Of a stretch of DNA of 64,000 nt, positions 63,930-64,000 are shown piece after piece. Origin of the DNA: Hungatella effluvii. GTDB taxonomy: Bacteria > Bacillota > Clostridia > Lachnospirales > Lachnospiraceae. Both the position numbers and the translations under genes were made by a program. The DNA lies in contig NZ_QJKD01000003.1 of the NCBI RefSeq assembly GCF_003201875.1, forward strand, positions 186,001-250,000, read 5' to 3'. A model generated the notes under the pieces. That model saw only the letters and a program-made list of their open reading frames with translations, was not told the DNA's origin and did not search any database. Within the stretch, counting starts at the first letter, position 1, and every line of letters begins with the position of its first letter.

Positions 63930-64000
63930 CTACTCCTCATACCAGGCAATCCGATTTTTCCCCTCCTGTTTCGCCCGGTACATCGCCTGATCGGCTTTGG
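63930..64000 (-). CDS. C-terminus of a GGDEF (diguanylate cyclase) protein, cut by the window edge
   Basis: The last 23 codons read AKADQAMYRAKQEGKNRIAW plus YEE and a stop, which is the standard end of a GGDEF domain (the helix with AxxAMYxAKxxGKNR). The rest lies to the right of the window. It would be a third c-di-GMP protein here. Confidence 0.85.
   Translation of the reverse strand, partial: KADQAMYRAKQEGKNRIAWYEE

Noticed and set aside
1..64000. CRISPR arrays, tRNA or rRNA genes
   Set aside because: No regularly spaced repeats and no tRNA- or rRNA-like sequence were found while reading; the only tandem repeat is the 12-bp one at 7844.

Overview
This window looks like the chromosome of an anaerobic Gram-positive gut bacterium of the class Clostridia, most likely a Lachnospiraceae-type organism. 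That is inferred from AGGAGG-type ribosome binding sites, YesM/YesN two-component systems beside Lpl-type ABC sugar permeases, Cys-type sulfatases, a GPH sugar symporter with GH3 and carboxylesterase genes, and many c-di-GMP proteins. Most of the window has balanced base composition; about 50.6-61.3 kb is clearly AT-rich and behaves as accessory DNA.

Layout. 0-14.4 kb is dominated by sulfur handling: a thioredoxin reductase with a degenerate thioredoxin tail, a YeeE/YedE transporter split into two half-genes around a TusA gene, a divergent LysR regulator, a second TusA-like gene and two secreted rhodanese lipoproteins. Inserted here is an operon of a DegT aminotransferase, a glycosyltransferase/ATP-grasp fusion and an SsuABC-like transporter, facing a PMT-type membrane glycosyltransferase. 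14.4-28.9 kb holds a VWA/HTH pair, an AraC-controlled symporter-GH3-esterase operon (GH3 frameshifted), a GGDEF-EAL protein, a MATE pump, a NagZ-like lipoprotein and a beta-carbonic anhydrase. 29.1-33.3 kb is a Crp/Fnr regulator, a DASS anion permease and an apparently cytoplasmic aryl-sulfate sulfotransferase, followed by an EAL protein. 35.8-49.5 kb is one long minus-strand operon for a probably sulfated glycan: two glycosidases, YesN, YesM, LplB, LplC, a solute-binding lipoprotein and two sulfatases. At its end lie remnants of a glycosidase gene and a divergent AraC gene that appear to have lost both 5' ends together.

49.8-61.3 kb is accessory DNA: small genes (GNAT, DUF1905, membrane proteins, DUF3795), several broken by one-base homopolymer contractions; a restriction-endonuclease-like gene; a decayed YhcG/DUF1016 nuclease gene; and a 1317-residue protein joining a Cap4/DUF4297-type nuclease domain to a STAND-like NTPase, an Avs-like anti-phage architecture. 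The last part is bounded by two similar 35-bp copies of the 3' end of the 23S rRNA methyltransferase gene (rlmD-like), one being the true gene end. This suggests an element of about 6.4 kb inserted at the end of that gene; no integrase is visible. The window ends with rlmD, a ProX-type tRNA deacylase and the C-terminus of a GGDEF protein.

The strongest candidates for something new are the Cap4-STAND island with its gene-end duplication, the glycosyltransferase/ATP-grasp operon, and the Crp-permease-cytoplasmic sulfotransferase unit. All functions are inferred by reading protein sequence; no database search was run.
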